The notes: generated by a model not told the origin, from the sequence alone. A DNA stretch of 64,000 nucleotides from Clostridiales bacterium (GCA_018374355.1 JAHAFI010000003.1:82092-146091), one strand, 5' to 3'. Counted from the stretch's first letter, positions 17,654-26,605 are shown. Program-made: numbers and translations.

Positions 17654-18862
17654 TCAGCCCAGATAAAAGAAATGGCCCGGTTCCTGCGTAAAATCATAGT
17701 GAATATCAAAAAAGTATTTCATTCCGCCCACAAAGTAGGCTGTAGAATCTAAAAAGCTATACCGGATCTGAAGGGAATCCAGCATCTGGCGGAATCCGGT
17801 GTTCTTGAGGGATTTTAAAACTTCTTCCAAAAACAGAGGCCCCAGATCTTTTCCCTTTCCGCCAATAATAATAAGTTTTGGATGGACCAGACATACCAGA
17901 TTGCTGAGGGCAAGGGAAAAATCATTTGCAATATCCCGGATCACCTTTTGGGCAGCCAGATCGCCGTAGAGTGCATAGGAGCATAAATCAGCATAGGTAA
18001 CCTTTTCGTTTCTGCAAAGAGCTGAGGAGCATCCGGCTTCCAAGAGGCGTTCTTTTAAGGCATTCTCGCCGATCATAAGCTCCAGACAGCCTTTGTTCCC
18101 GCAGGTACACTGTTTGCCGTCAGGATCAATGGAATAGTGGCCGAACTGGGTGTAGGAGGCCGTGGCCTGTCCCAGAAGCTGATTCTGGATAAACAGGGCG
18201 GCGCCGATACCGTGCTGGAAGTTGATGTATGCGAAATCGGCCTGAGGGATTTTGGTATAAATCTTTTCGGCATACGCGGCGCAGGCGGTATCGTTTAAAA
18301 TTGCCACTGCATAGTCGGAAAATGCTGTCTGAAGATCTTTTAGCAGACCGTGGTTTTTCCCCGGTGAAAGATAGAGGGTAGTGGCAAAAATTTCTTTCTT
18401 TTCCAGATCAATCATGGCGGGAACCACGATACATACTCCCAGAATCTGTGCTTTGGAAAAATCGGAAGATATCAGCTTTTCCAGCAGCTTTACAGAAAGA
18501 GGAACGTAGGTATCCGGTTCAGACAGGGGAACACTGGCCTCTTTGACAATGGTGCCGCAGATATCCACAAGCTTTGCCCAAACCTCTTTTTTTCGCCAGC
18601 TTATGACCGCCACATAGTGCTGTCCGTGGAAAAGCTGTAATCCGTTGGGCTTCCGGCCTACCGTCGGGGTTTCCTCTAAAATTCCCGTGTCCTGAATAAA
18701 ATTGCGCTCGATCAGTTCGTCCACCAGAGAGGAAACAGTTGTCTTGCTCAGTCTGGATAATTTTGCAAGCTGAGCCCGGGAGATGCCCGGTTCCTGATGG
18801 ATGTAATGGTATAAGGTCTTTAAATTGTGATTTTTGATTAATTGTTGGTTGACTGGCTTCAT
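17654..18862 (-). CDS. ROK-family transcriptional repressor 1
   Basis: The 402-residue product has an N-terminal winged helix (GISRAQLAKLSRLSKTTVSSLVDELIE, written here only as a region near residues 26-52) and a ROK sugar-sensing domain. The zinc motif CTCGNKGCLE and the metal/ligand region QFGHYSIDPDG are intact. ROK regulators of this type repress sugar or polyol genes until the ligand binds. Its neighbours point to control of the flanking catabolic and transport genes. It is about half identical by eye to the ROK protein encoded next to it, indicating duplication. Confidence 0.9.
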   Translation of the reverse strand: MKPVNQQLIKNHNLKTLYHYIHQEPGISRAQLAKLSRLSKTTVSSLVDELIERNFIQDTGILEETPTVGRKPNGLQLFHGQHYVAVISWRKKEVWAKLVDICGTIVKEASVPLSEPDTYVPLSVKLLEKLISSDFSKAQILGVCIVVPAMIDLEKKEIFATTLYLSPGKNHGLLKDLQTAFSDYAVAILNDTACAAYAEKIYTKIPQADFAYINFQHGIGAALFIQNQLLGQATASYTQFGHYSIDPDGKQCTCGNKGCLELMIGENALKERLLEAGCSSALCRNEKVTYADLCSYALYGDLAAQKVIRDIANDFSLALSNLVCLVHPKLIIIGGKGKDLGPLFLEEVLKSLKNTGFRQMLDSLQIRYSFLDSTAYFVGGMKYFFDIHYDFTQEPGHFFYLG

Positions 18863-18908
18863 AAAAACCTGCTTTCCTATCTTTATGATAAAGTAGTGGT
18901 AAAAATTT

Positions 18909-18941
18909 GTAGCTATTCAGCCTTTCAAGCTTCATAGTTAC
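18909..18941. repeat. Diverged dispersed hairpin (copy 2) between the two ROK genes
   Basis: GTAGCTAT and ATAGTTAC flank a 17-base centre. On the minus strand the second half reads TGAAAGGCTGAATAGCTAC, and TGAAAGGCTGAAT also occurs in the rpsB-tsf gap (42758-42770). It is probably a relative of the 6699 and 42796 repeats. Confidence 0.5.
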
Positions 18942-18988
18942 AATATTTTTATTTAGTTTACCATATCATAAAGCCGGAAAGGAAGCAA

Positions 18989-20194
18989 TCATCCAATGAA
19001 AAAAGCGGAAGGATCCTGATCTGTGAAACAGTAATGGATGTCAAAGAAATATTTCATTGCACCATTCAGAAAGGAATCCGTCTGCAGCGCAGAGTAGCGC
19101 ACGGTAACTGCATCCACCATTTTGCGGAAGCCCGTTTTTTTCAGGTCTTCCCGCACCTCGTTTAAAAAGAATTCTCCGAGAGCAGGAACCTTGCCCCCCA
19201 GAATGATCAGAGAGGGATTCACCACGCAGATCAGATTTCCGAGAGCCTGCGCCAGTTCCCATGCAATCTGCTGTACCATTTTCAGGGCCGTAGGGTCCCG
19301 GAAGGTGGCAGCTTTTCCGAGATCGGAAAAGGTAACCTGCTCCAGATTTGCCAGAGAAGGAATCGTACCGAATTCGGAAATTCTTGTTTTCAGGCAGTGC
19401 TCAGAAATCAGTGTTTCCAGACAGCCGTGATTGCCGCACACGCACAGGGGACCGTTGGGGTCTACGGAGTGATGGCCGAACTGGGTGAAGGAGCCGCTGG
19501 CTTTGCCCAGCATATTTCCCTCAATAAACAATGTGGCTCCGATACCCCGGCCGAAGTTAATAAAGGCAAAATTTTTTTCCGTAATTTCTGCGTAAACCTT
19601 TTCTGCATATGCATAACAGGCAGTGTCCTCCAGAAAAGCAACGGGATATTCCGGAAAAGCGCTTCTCAGTGCATCAATCAGACTTTCGCAGCCCCGGGAA
19701 GGGAGACTCAGCGTAGTGGAATACACTTCGTTGTGCGCAGCGTCGATCATCGCCGATACAACAACACAGATGCCCAGAACCCGTTTAGGATCACAGTGCT
19801 TTAAGAGGGAGCTGTACAGGCAGGATACCGAACGGGCGATATAGTTGTCTTGGGGCTGAAGCTGACAAATTTCGTGATATATAGTGGTTCCTGCGATGTC
19901 GATCAGGTTCGCATATACGATATTTTCTACCCAGTTCAGCACGACAACGTAATAACTGTTCATGCGGACATGCAGACAGTTCGGCTTGCGTCCGATGGAA
20001 TCGGAGTCGCGGGTTCCGCTGTCAAAGACAAATTCCCGTTCAATCAGTTCGTCCACCAGAGTGGAAACCGTTGTCTTGCTCAGATTGGTCTGTTTGGCCA
20101 GATTTGCTCTGGAGATACCCGGATTGCCATAGATGGAAGAATACAGGTGTTTCATATTTGTATTTTTAATTAATTGTTGATTGATCAGTTTCAT
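18989..20194 (-). CDS. ROK-family transcriptional repressor 2
   Basis: This 401-residue paralogue of ROK repressor 1 has the same domain order: a winged helix (residues about 26-52 with LSKTTVSTLVDELIE), then a ROK domain with CVCGNHGCLE and QFGHHSVDPNG. The two share unusual N-termini (both start with MK.(I/V)NQQLIKN). GGAGGTGAACGAAC lies upstream of the start on the minus strand. It is divergent from the Gfo/Idh-ABC operon and is the likeliest repressor of that operon. In Thermotoga the inositol cluster is also controlled by a ROK protein. Confidence 0.9.
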   Translation of the reverse strand: MKLINQQLIKNTNMKHLYSSIYGNPGISRANLAKQTNLSKTTVSTLVDELIEREFVFDSGTRDSDSIGRKPNCLHVRMNSYYVVVLNWVENIVYANLIDIAGTTIYHEICQLQPQDNYIARSVSCLYSSLLKHCDPKRVLGICVVVSAMIDAAHNEVYSTTLSLPSRGCESLIDALRSAFPEYPVAFLEDTACYAYAEKVYAEITEKNFAFINFGRGIGATLFIEGNMLGKASGSFTQFGHHSVDPNGPLCVCGNHGCLETLISEHCLKTRISEFGTIPSLANLEQVTFSDLGKAATFRDPTALKMVQQIAWELAQALGNLICVVNPSLIILGGKVPALGEFFLNEVREDLKKTGFRKMVDAVTVRYSALQTDSFLNGAMKYFFDIHYCFTDQDPSAFFIG

Positions 20195-20659
20195 GTTCGT
20201 TCACCTCCTATTCTTTAATAGTAAACCCACCTTATTAAAAAACATCCTATCATAAAACCGAAAAATAAGCAATAAGCGAATGAAACAAAGTGTAAAATGG
20301 ATAATGACAGTTGGAATGTGTAAAATAGTCGCGAATTTATTAAAAAAATGAAAAAAACAGGAAAATACAGAAGAATGAAGAGGAATATAATAGTAAATGC
20401 AACGGAGAAAAAGAAGAAATAGTGAAAAATGCATAAAAACAAGAAAGAGAAATTGTAAAAAATAGAAGAAAACACATAGGAAACATGGAAAGTCTATAAA
20501 AAACATTGACATTACGCTGGGCGAATGGTATTGTATAAACAAGTTAAGACATGCAAGAGAGAACAAAAATGCGAAAAGATAAGAAAAAATTTGTTTCTTT
20601 CTTTTATTTTTTCTCTCAATAGTAAAGCCACTGAACAAACAAAAAGAGAGGTGAAGGAC
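20195..20659. other. AT-rich divergent control region between ROK repressor 2 and the Gfo/Idh operon
   Basis: This 465-base gap is AT-rich and has no convincing gene. It contains a candidate sigma-A promoter for the rightward operon (20506-20534), two copies of AATAGTAAA(C/G)CCAC (near 20217 and 20619) and a TATCATAAAACCG element (near 20249). That last element resembles TATCATAAAGCCGG upstream of the first ROK gene (near 18965). These are candidate repressor sites. Confidence 0.5.
20506..20534 (+). promoter_or_regulatory. Candidate promoter of the Gfo/Idh-ABC operon
   Basis: TTGACA (20506-20511), a 17-base spacer and TATTGT (20529-20534). The -10 is weak, as expected for a regulated promoter. 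Confidence 0.5.
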
Positions 20660-21688
20660 ATGAAAGTTGGTGTAATTGGATGTGGAGGAATGGGAACTAC
20701 CCATTACCTGTCACTGAAGGCTCTGTCTTCGCAGATGGATTTGGAAGTAACAGCACTGGCAGACTGCAGAAAAGAGTTTCTGGACAAAGCAGCGGCATAT
20801 TTTCCAAATGCAAAAACTTATGAGTACGGTATGGATTTGATTGAGCAGGAAGAATTGGACATCGTACATATCTGTCTCCCCAGCTATCTGCATGTAAGTC
20901 ATGCAGTTGCCGCGATGGAAAAGGGCATCAATGTATTCGTTGAAAAACCGGTATGTCTGACGCAGGAAGATGCGGATCGGATTTTGGAGGCGGAAAAGCG
21001 GACCGGCGTAAAGGCAATGGTGGGACAGGTAGTTCGTTCCTTCGACGAATATCGCTATTTAAAGGAAGTTTATGAAACCGGAAAATATGGAAAACTGAAA
21101 TCCATCGTGATGCAGAGAATCAGCGGCGACGTACGCTGGGGATTTGATGACTGGTTCCACGATGAGAAAAGAAGCGGTTCTGTTGTTCTGGATCTGCATG
21201 TACATGATCTGGACTTTCTGCGCTACATGCTGGGTGAACCGGACAACTTCGATGTGAGAGCTACAGCTTTTGACAGCGGAATGATCAATCAGATTATTAC
21301 TACTTATGAATTTGGCAATGTATTTGCTACGGTAGAAGGTATCTGGGATGTATCTCCGGCGTTGAAGTTTGAGGCAAGCTTCCGGGCCTGCTTTGAAGAA
21401 GCAACTGTTGTATTCAGCGGAGCAAAAGATCCGGCATTGGTTGTATACAAGAAAGACGGAACAACAGAAGTTCCGGAGCTGAAGCCGGAATATAATGTAG
21501 ACAGCGATGAAGCGGGAATCAATATTTCCAATCTGGGACCATACTATACGGAAATCAAATATTTTGCGGAATGTTTAAGAGACGGAAAACCAATCGAGGT
21601 TGCCCCCATTGAGGAAGGCGTGAAATCCGTAGAATTAGCATTGAAGGAATGGAAAGCCGCAAAAGAGTATGTGGAAAAGCACAGATAA
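20660..21688 (+). CDS. Gfo/Idh/MocA-family dehydrogenase, IolG-like
   Basis: This 342-residue NAD(P)-dependent oxidoreductase begins MKVGVIGCGGMGTTHY, the nucleotide-binding loop. It has the family EKP motif (VFVEKPVCLT) and the substrate-site segment VLDLHVHDLDFLRYMLG with the Asp-x3-His pattern (DLHVHDLD). ATG 20660 has GAGAGGTGAAGG upstream; a much earlier in-frame ATG lies at the promoter and is rejected. The family includes myo-inositol 2-dehydrogenase (IolG) and glycoside 3-dehydrogenases. The neighbours favour an inositol-type substrate. It is the first gene of the import operon. Confidence 0.88.
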   Translation: MKVGVIGCGGMGTTHYLSLKALSSQMDLEVTALADCRKEFLDKAAAYFPNAKTYEYGMDLIEQEELDIVHICLPSYLHVSHAVAAMEKGINVFVEKPVCLTQEDADRILEAEKRTGVKAMVGQVVRSFDEYRYLKEVYETGKYGKLKSIVMQRISGDVRWGFDDWFHDEKRSGSVVLDLHVHDLDFLRYMLGEPDNFDVRATAFDSGMINQIITTYEFGNVFATVEGIWDVSPALKFEASFRACFEEATVVFSGAKDPALVVYKKDGTTEVPELKPEYNVDSDEAGINISNLGPYYTEIKYFAECLRDGKPIEVAPIEEGVKSVELALKEWKAAKEYVEKHR

Positions 21689-21753
21689 AATTTTAGGGAA
21701 CTTTTCATCGGTGATGATGAAGAAATAAAGTTAAAAAACAGGAGGAAAAAATT

Positions 21754-23064
21754 ATGGCAAAGAAATCACTGGCAATTCTGTTATCTGCAGTTATGGCAAC
21801 ATCCATGCTGACTGCCTGCGGCGGCGGTGAGGACAAAAAGGATGACGGAGCAAAGGAAGATGCAAAAACAGAGGATACCGCGGACAAGGGGGAAACAGAA
21901 GAAAGCGGAGAAGAGATTGTTCTGAAGGTATTTGATGCACACGCTTACGGTCTTGACCAGTATGCAGAGATGGCAGCGAAGTTTGAAGAAGAGCATCCCG
22001 GGGTTAAGATTGAAGTGCAGCATGCGGCAAATGATTCTGCAACACTTCTGCAGTCAAGAGTAAACTCAGGGGATGTTCCGGACGTATTCGACGTAGAAGC
22101 AGGAACAAAAGCAAAAATGTACTATGAATATGCTTATGACTGGACAGAAGATACGGCTGTAACAGAGAAATTCAATGAAGATGCACTGGCAACCGGAATG
22201 GACGATGAAGGAAGAGTAATGTCCCTTCCTTGGACCTACGAAAACATGGGATTTTTGTACAACAAGGACTGCTTTGAAAAGGCAGGAATCACAGAACTTC
22301 CCACAACTGTAGCAGAACTGGAAGAAGCATGTAAGAAGCTGGATGCAGCAGGAATCACAGCATTTGCTCTGCCTGCAAAAGAGACATGGGTACTGGGTCA
22401 GATGGCTACTCATTTCATGATGGATAAAGAACTGGATGCTGAGGGAACTACAGCAGCAGTAACATCCGGTGAAAAACAGTTTGCAGATATGCCGAACTGG
22501 AACAACCTGTTCAAAGTTCTGGATCTGGCAATGGAATACGGCCCGGACAAACCACTGGAAATCGACTGGGAAACCTCTGAAAACATGCTGGCAAACGGTG
22601 AAGCAGCAATCATCCACATGGGAGACTGGTGTCAGTCCACACTGGATTCCTTCAATCCGGATGCAAACCTTGGATTCCTTCCGGCGCCTGTAGGAAACGG
22701 AGCAGAAGACACAACACTGCTTTCTTCCTGTAACTGGACGTACATTGTAAATAAAGATTCTGAGCATCTGGAACTCGCAAAAGAATACTGTGAATACATT
22801 CTGACATCCGAGATGGGTCAGTACTGGATGTGTGATGGCGTAGGCGCTGTACCGGGTGTGAAAACCGACAAAGAAGTAAAAGGTAAACTGGCAAATGATG
22901 CTAAAACTTATATTGCAGAAGGAAAAACCAATGGATGGATTCATACCATTGCACCAAACGGTTACGCCGATGAATGCGGACCGGTTCTGCAGGCTTATAT
23001 GACAGGAGATATGAGTGCAGAAGAAGTAACTCAGTTCTATCAGGAATTCTGGACGGCAGGCTGA
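21754..23064 (+). CDS. ABC transporter sugar-binding lipoprotein 1
   Basis: This 436-residue extracellular solute-binding protein (family 1 type) has a lipoprotein signal with lipobox LTAC and Cys22 as the acylated residue. An acidic, Glu/Lys-rich linker then leads to the binding domain (VLKVFDAHAYG). GGAGG lies 7 bases before ATG 21754. It would capture a sugar or polyol and deliver it to the two permeases downstream. A strong hairpin follows (23069-23102), which probably allows more binding protein than permease. Lipoprotein 2 (26659-27987) is a close paralogue. Confidence 0.93.
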   Translation: MAKKSLAILLSAVMATSMLTACGGGEDKKDDGAKEDAKTEDTADKGETEESGEEIVLKVFDAHAYGLDQYAEMAAKFEEEHPGVKIEVQHAANDSATLLQSRVNSGDVPDVFDVEAGTKAKMYYEYAYDWTEDTAVTEKFNEDALATGMDDEGRVMSLPWTYENMGFLYNKDCFEKAGITELPTTVAELEEACKKLDAAGITAFALPAKETWVLGQMATHFMMDKELDAEGTTAAVTSGEKQFADMPNWNNLFKVLDLAMEYGPDKPLEIDWETSENMLANGEAAIIHMGDWCQSTLDSFNPDANLGFLPAPVGNGAEDTTLLSSCNWTYIVNKDSEHLELAKEYCEYILTSEMGQYWMCDGVGAVPGVKTDKEVKGKLANDAKTYIAEGKTNGWIHTIAPNGYADECGPVLQAYMTGDMSAEEVTQFYQEFWTAG

Positions 23065-23068
23065 TTTT

Positions 23069-23102
23069 ACAGGGGGTTTGGTTGAACGTCCAAACCCCCT
23101 GT
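23069..23102 (+). terminator. Strong intercistronic hairpin between binding protein and permease genes
   Basis: ACAGGGGGTTTGG pairs perfectly with CCAAACCCCCTGT around TTGAACGT. No U-run follows, so it is more likely an mRNA-stabilising or partial-termination element than a full terminator. Confidence 0.7.
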
Positions 23103-23170
23103 TGTATCTTAAAAACATAAGAGTTCTTGAATAAATGAATAATCCAAAAATGGATTTTGGAGGGAAGAAA

Positions 23171-24052
23171 GTGAAGAGCAAAAAGACGAAAGAAGTTTTA
23201 CTGTTTGCATTGTTCGTATTTCCGGCAGTAATTTTCGTATTATTTGCGACAGATATCCCGTTTTTGATGAACCTGTATTATTCAGTGTTTGACTGGAACG
23301 GTGTTGGGAAGGACATGGAGTTTGTAGGTCTGGCCAACTTTGTTAAAATATTTACGAATGACACTCTTTTCTGGAAAGGCGTCACATTTACTTTGAAATT
23401 TGCTGTATTTTATGTGGTAATTGTGAACATTCTTTCTTTGACGGTATCTATTGTAATGGCGAAGGAAAAGAAATCTTCCAGCGTGGGCCGTGCATTTTAT
23501 TACATTCCATATATCATCAGCTTGACAGCGATCAGTTTGATCTGGAAATTTATTTTCGGACCGGGATTTGAAGCGCTATATGCTATAACCGGATGGGAAT
23601 TTTTTAACTGGAGCTGGGTTGGAACCCCGAAACTGGCGTTTTATGTAGTAGTAATCATGGCAGTATGGCAGAACCTCGGTTTTTATATGGTAAACTATAT
23701 TGCGGGTATCATTGCTGTGCCGAAGGAACTGATCGAAGCTGCAAAAATCGATGGTGCAAATGCATTTCAGATTTTCCGGAAAATCACCATTCCGCTGATC
23801 ATGCCTGCTATTTCCATCTGTATGCTGACATCTCTGACGTTTGCATTTAAGTTGTTTGATATCATTATGGTATTTACAAAAGGCGGACCGGCAAACTCCA
23901 CCGTTTCCGTAGCCTATAATATTTATAAAGAAGCGTTTGTCAACAGCAAATATGGTATGGCTACCGCAAAATCTCTTGTATTTGTCGTATTCGTATTGAT
24001 TGTAACAGTTATTCAGCTTAAAGTTACAAAGAGCAAGGAGGTTGAGGCATGA
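23171..24052 (+). CDS. ABC transporter permease 1 (MalF-like)
   Basis: This integral membrane subunit has about six spans (293 residues from this start). The cytoplasmic EAA loop AVPKELIEAAKIDGANAFQ, which docks the ATPase, is intact. I prefer GTG 23171 because GGAGGG lies at 23159-23164. An ATG at 23135, 12 codons earlier, has no clear ribosome site. It overlaps the next permease by four bases. Together with the binding protein it forms a CUT1-type importer. Confidence 0.9.
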   Translation: MKSKKTKEVLLFALFVFPAVIFVLFATDIPFLMNLYYSVFDWNGVGKDMEFVGLANFVKIFTNDTLFWKGVTFTLKFAVFYVVIVNILSLTVSIVMAKEKKSSSVGRAFYYIPYIISLTAISLIWKFIFGPGFEALYAITGWEFFNWSWVGTPKLAFYVVVIMAVWQNLGFYMVNYIAGIIAVPKELIEAAKIDGANAFQIFRKITIPLIMPAISICMLTSLTFAFKLFDIIMVFTKGGPANSTVSVAYNIYKEAFVNSKYGMATAKSLVFVVFVLIVTVIQLKVTKSKEVEA

Positions 24053-24879
24053 TGAAGAAACTGAAAAAAATAAATTCGCTTGCAGTCATAGTTTTTATCT
24101 GCTCAATTTTCTGGCTGATGCCGCTGATTTTGATCTTTATTAACTCGTTTAAGCCATATAATGATATGATCCAGCATTTTCTGTCTCTGCCTAAGAGCTG
24201 GAGTTTGGATATGTATATCGAGACATGGACAAAATTTGAGTTTCCCCGTCTGATCGGAAACACCTTACTGTATACAGTGAGTACCGTGCTTATGATCATG
24301 CTTATGGCTCCTATGGCGGCTTACAAAATGGCCCGTACAAAAAACAAACTGAGTGTAATATGCTTCGGATTGATCATCATGCCTATGATGGTACCTTTCC
24401 AGTCTTACATGATTACCTTGACAAGACTGGTTGCTAATGTGAATCTGACCGGAACAAAAATGGGACAGATTCTGGTAAGTACAGGTCTTTGTATGCCTCT
24501 GGCTGTATACATGATTCATGGATTTGTAAAGAATATTCCTCTGGAACTGGAGGAGTGTGCGCGTATCGACGGTGCAGGACCAATCCGTACGTATTTCAGT
24601 ATTGTTCTGCCACTTCTGAAGCCGATCCTTACAACTGTTGTTGTACTGGATACGCTGGCAACATGGAATGATATTATCACCAACCAGTTGATTGTTGGCG
24701 GTAATGCGAGGGCAATGAACATCCAGAATGCTCTGTATATGCAGTTCTCTGCACAGACTTCTGACTGGGAGCACGCACTTCCCGGTATTGTAATGTCAAT
24801 GATACCGAGTTTGATTTTCTTCATATGTATGCAGAAACATATTGTTGGTGGTGTGACAGCAGGCGCTGTGAAAGGCTGA
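24049..24879 (+). CDS. ABC transporter permease 2 (MalG-like)
   Basis: This is the second membrane subunit (276 residues, about six spans) with the EAA loop PLELEECARIDGAGPIRTYF. AAGGAGG at 24035-24041 serves ATG 24049, which overlaps the previous stop. No ATPase gene follows, so the importer must use a shared MsmX/MsmK-type ATPase encoded elsewhere. Confidence 0.92.
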   Translation: MMKKLKKINSLAVIVFICSIFWLMPLILIFINSFKPYNDMIQHFLSLPKSWSLDMYIETWTKFEFPRLIGNTLLYTVSTVLMIMLMAPMAAYKMARTKNKLSVICFGLIIMPMMVPFQSYMITLTRLVANVNLTGTKMGQILVSTGLCMPLAVYMIHGFVKNIPLELEECARIDGAGPIRTYFSIVLPLLKPILTTVVVLDTLATWNDIITNQLIVGGNARAMNIQNALYMQFSAQTSDWEHALPGIVMSMIPSLIFFICMQKHIVGGVTAGAVKG

Positions 24880-24899
24880 TGAAAGAAAGGGATAAAACT

Positions 24900-25733
24900 A
24901 TGAGAATTGGTGTATTAATTGAATTATTCAAAGATACAGATATTGATGCAAAGTTTGCAGAACTGCGTTCCATGGGTATGGAAAGCTGCCAGTTGGTATG
25001 CTGGGACAGAAGCGTTCTGAATGACGACAAGGCAGCGGAAGCTGTAAATGCGGCTGTTGAAAAACACGGTGTTCACATCAGCGCGTTTTGGTGTGGATGG
25101 GAAGGAAGAAGAGTCTGGGACTTCTATGAAGGTCAGTTGACACTGGGACTGGTTCCGGCCGATTACCGGGTAGAAAGACTGAAAATGCTGATGGAAGGTT
25201 CTGATTTTGCCAAGAAAATTAATGTAACAGATTTCGCTACTCACGTTGGTTATATGCCGGAAAACCCATACGATCCGAAATACGAGGAGGTTCTGGTAGC
25301 TTGTAAGGCAATCGTAGAAAAATGCAAGGAAAACGGACAGAATTTCCTGTTTGAGACAGGACAGGAGACACCAGTTACCCTGAAACGTGCGATTCAGGAT
25401 ATTGAGAAAGCCCTTGGAAAAGGAAACGTGGGAATCAACCTTGATCCGGCAAACCTGCTGATGTACGGAAAAGCAAATCCGGTGGATGCGCTGGAAGTAT
25501 TTGGGGAATACGTTATGGGGATTCACGGAAAGGATGGCATGTACCCCACAGACGGACATTATCTGGGGGAAGAGAAACCTCTGGGACAGGGGAAAGTAAA
25601 TTATCCGGCATTTATTGCAAAACTGAAAGAGGTAGGCTATCAGGGAGATATTACCATTGAACGTGAGATTTCCGGAGAAGAGCAGAAAAAAGATATTGTA
25701 ATGGCGAAAGAGATTTTAGATAAATTGATCTAA
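24900..25733 (+). CDS. Sugar phosphate isomerase/epimerase family TIM barrel, IolO-like
   Basis: This 277-residue AP-endonuclease-2-type TIM barrel has a plausible metal site: FETGQE, NLDPANLL, GIHGKDG and TIERE supply Glu, Asp, His and Glu. ATG 24900 follows GAAAGAAAGGG. It sits 20 bases after the second permease, and a terminator ends the operon at 25759. In the Thermotoga inositol route a protein of this family (IolO) epimerises 5-keto-L-gluconate to tagaturonate. Other members act on 3-keto-sugars or C-glycosides, which is the main alternative. Confidence 0.85.
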   Translation: MRIGVLIELFKDTDIDAKFAELRSMGMESCQLVCWDRSVLNDDKAAEAVNAAVEKHGVHISAFWCGWEGRRVWDFYEGQLTLGLVPADYRVERLKMLMEGSDFAKKINVTDFATHVGYMPENPYDPKYEEVLVACKAIVEKCKENGQNFLFETGQETPVTLKRAIQDIEKALGKGNVGINLDPANLLMYGKANPVDALEVFGEYVMGIHGKDGMYPTDGHYLGEEKPLGQGKVNYPAFIAKLKEVGYQGDITIEREISGEEQKKDIVMAKEILDKLI

Positions 25734-25758
25734 GGATTTGAATGACCGAAACAGTGAT

Positions 25759-25787
25759 AAAAACCAGCAGCGAATATGCTGGTTTTT
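25759..25787 (+). terminator. Intrinsic terminator of the Gfo/Idh-ABC operon
   Basis: AAAAACCAGCA pairs with TGCTGGTTTTT around a 7-base loop; the arm itself ends in five T. Confidence 0.88.
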
Positions 25788-25815
25788 GTCATTGTTTTTT
25801 GGAGGGATGACAGAA

Positions 25816-25857
25816 ATGTATCTGAAATTAAATCGGCATGAAAGCAATATCATGTAA
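25816..25857 (+). CDS. Possible 13-residue leader peptide
   Basis: ATG 25816 follows GGAGGG (25801-25805 region) and reads MYLKLNRHESNIM before TAA. The stop abuts the ribosome site of the creatininase-family gene. It may be chance; no attenuator is evident. Confidence 0.25.
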   Translation: MYLKLNRHESNIM

Positions 25858-25870
25858 AAAGGAGAGCGCA

Positions 25871-26605
25871 ATGAAAAAAGTGTTGTATGAAGAATTATGT
25901 CCTATGGAATTTACAGAGCGTGTAAAGGAATGTCCGGTGGCGTATCTGCCGCTGGGGACTCTGGAGTGGCATGGTCCTCATCTGCCGCTGGGCGCAGATG
26001 GGATTCAGGCACAGGAATTATTTGTGAGAGTAGCTGAAAGGATTGGCGGTGTAGTGCTTCCAAAGCTGTTTCTGGGACCGGACAGATTTTATCATGATCC
26101 GCAAAGGGAATTCTACGGAATGGATATCTGTACGGGCGGGACGATTGTGCCCTATGAGATGCAGCAGCTTCCGGGAAGCGCATATTGGATGCCGGATGAG
26201 GAGTACCAGAATATGATCCGGCAGATTGGGGCTAATCTGGCAAGAGCAGGCTTCAAAGTAATGGTGGGACACGGGCATGGTCCGTCTACATGGCAGTTTC
26301 AGGATTTGAGAGAAGAATTGAAAGAGAAATATGGATTGATCTGTGTGACCGCTTTTGACTTTCTTCAGGATGATATTCTGGGATATCAGTGTGATCATGC
26401 GGCGGCAAATGAAACGGCAATTACCATGGCGGTGCGGCCGGAACTGGTGCAGATGGAAAGAATTGTGACGGGGGGAGAGGAACCGAAGGCGATGGCAGGC
26501 CGCGATCCAAGGGAATTTGCTTCTGCGGAGTATGGAAAACAGGTGGTGGACGCGAATGTGAAGGCTATGTGTCAGGGGCTTACAAAAATTTTAACAGAAG
26601 GATGA
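25871..26605 (+). CDS. Creatininase-family amidohydrolase, IolN-like
   Basis: The 244-residue product carries the creatininase metal motif GTLEWHGPHLPLGADG (Glu, two His, Asp) and VGHGHGPS and DHAAANETA further on. AAAAAGGAG precedes ATG 25871. The family covers creatinine amidohydrolase, FAPy deformylase and 3-dehydro-scyllo-inosose hydrolase (IolN). IolN opens the diketo-inositol ring between the IolM and IolO steps. With IolG-, IolM- and IolO-like genes and a ROK gene close by, the IolN role is the best guess. It has its own transcription unit after the ABC operon terminator. Confidence 0.82.
   Translation: MKKVLYEELCPMEFTERVKECPVAYLPLGTLEWHGPHLPLGADGIQAQELFVRVAERIGGVVLPKLFLGPDRFYHDPQREFYGMDICTGGTIVPYEMQQLPGSAYWMPDEEYQNMIRQIGANLARAGFKVMVGHGHGPSTWQFQDLREELKEKYGLICVTAFDFLQDDILGYQCDHAAANETAITMAVRPELVQMERIVTGGEEPKAMAGRDPREFASAEYGKQVVDANVKAMCQGLTKILTEG

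Noticed and set aside
22066..23181. 371-residue open frame opposite the binding-protein gene
   Set aside because: Same reason: antisense to a certain gene, low-complexity Cys/Phe/His-rich translation.
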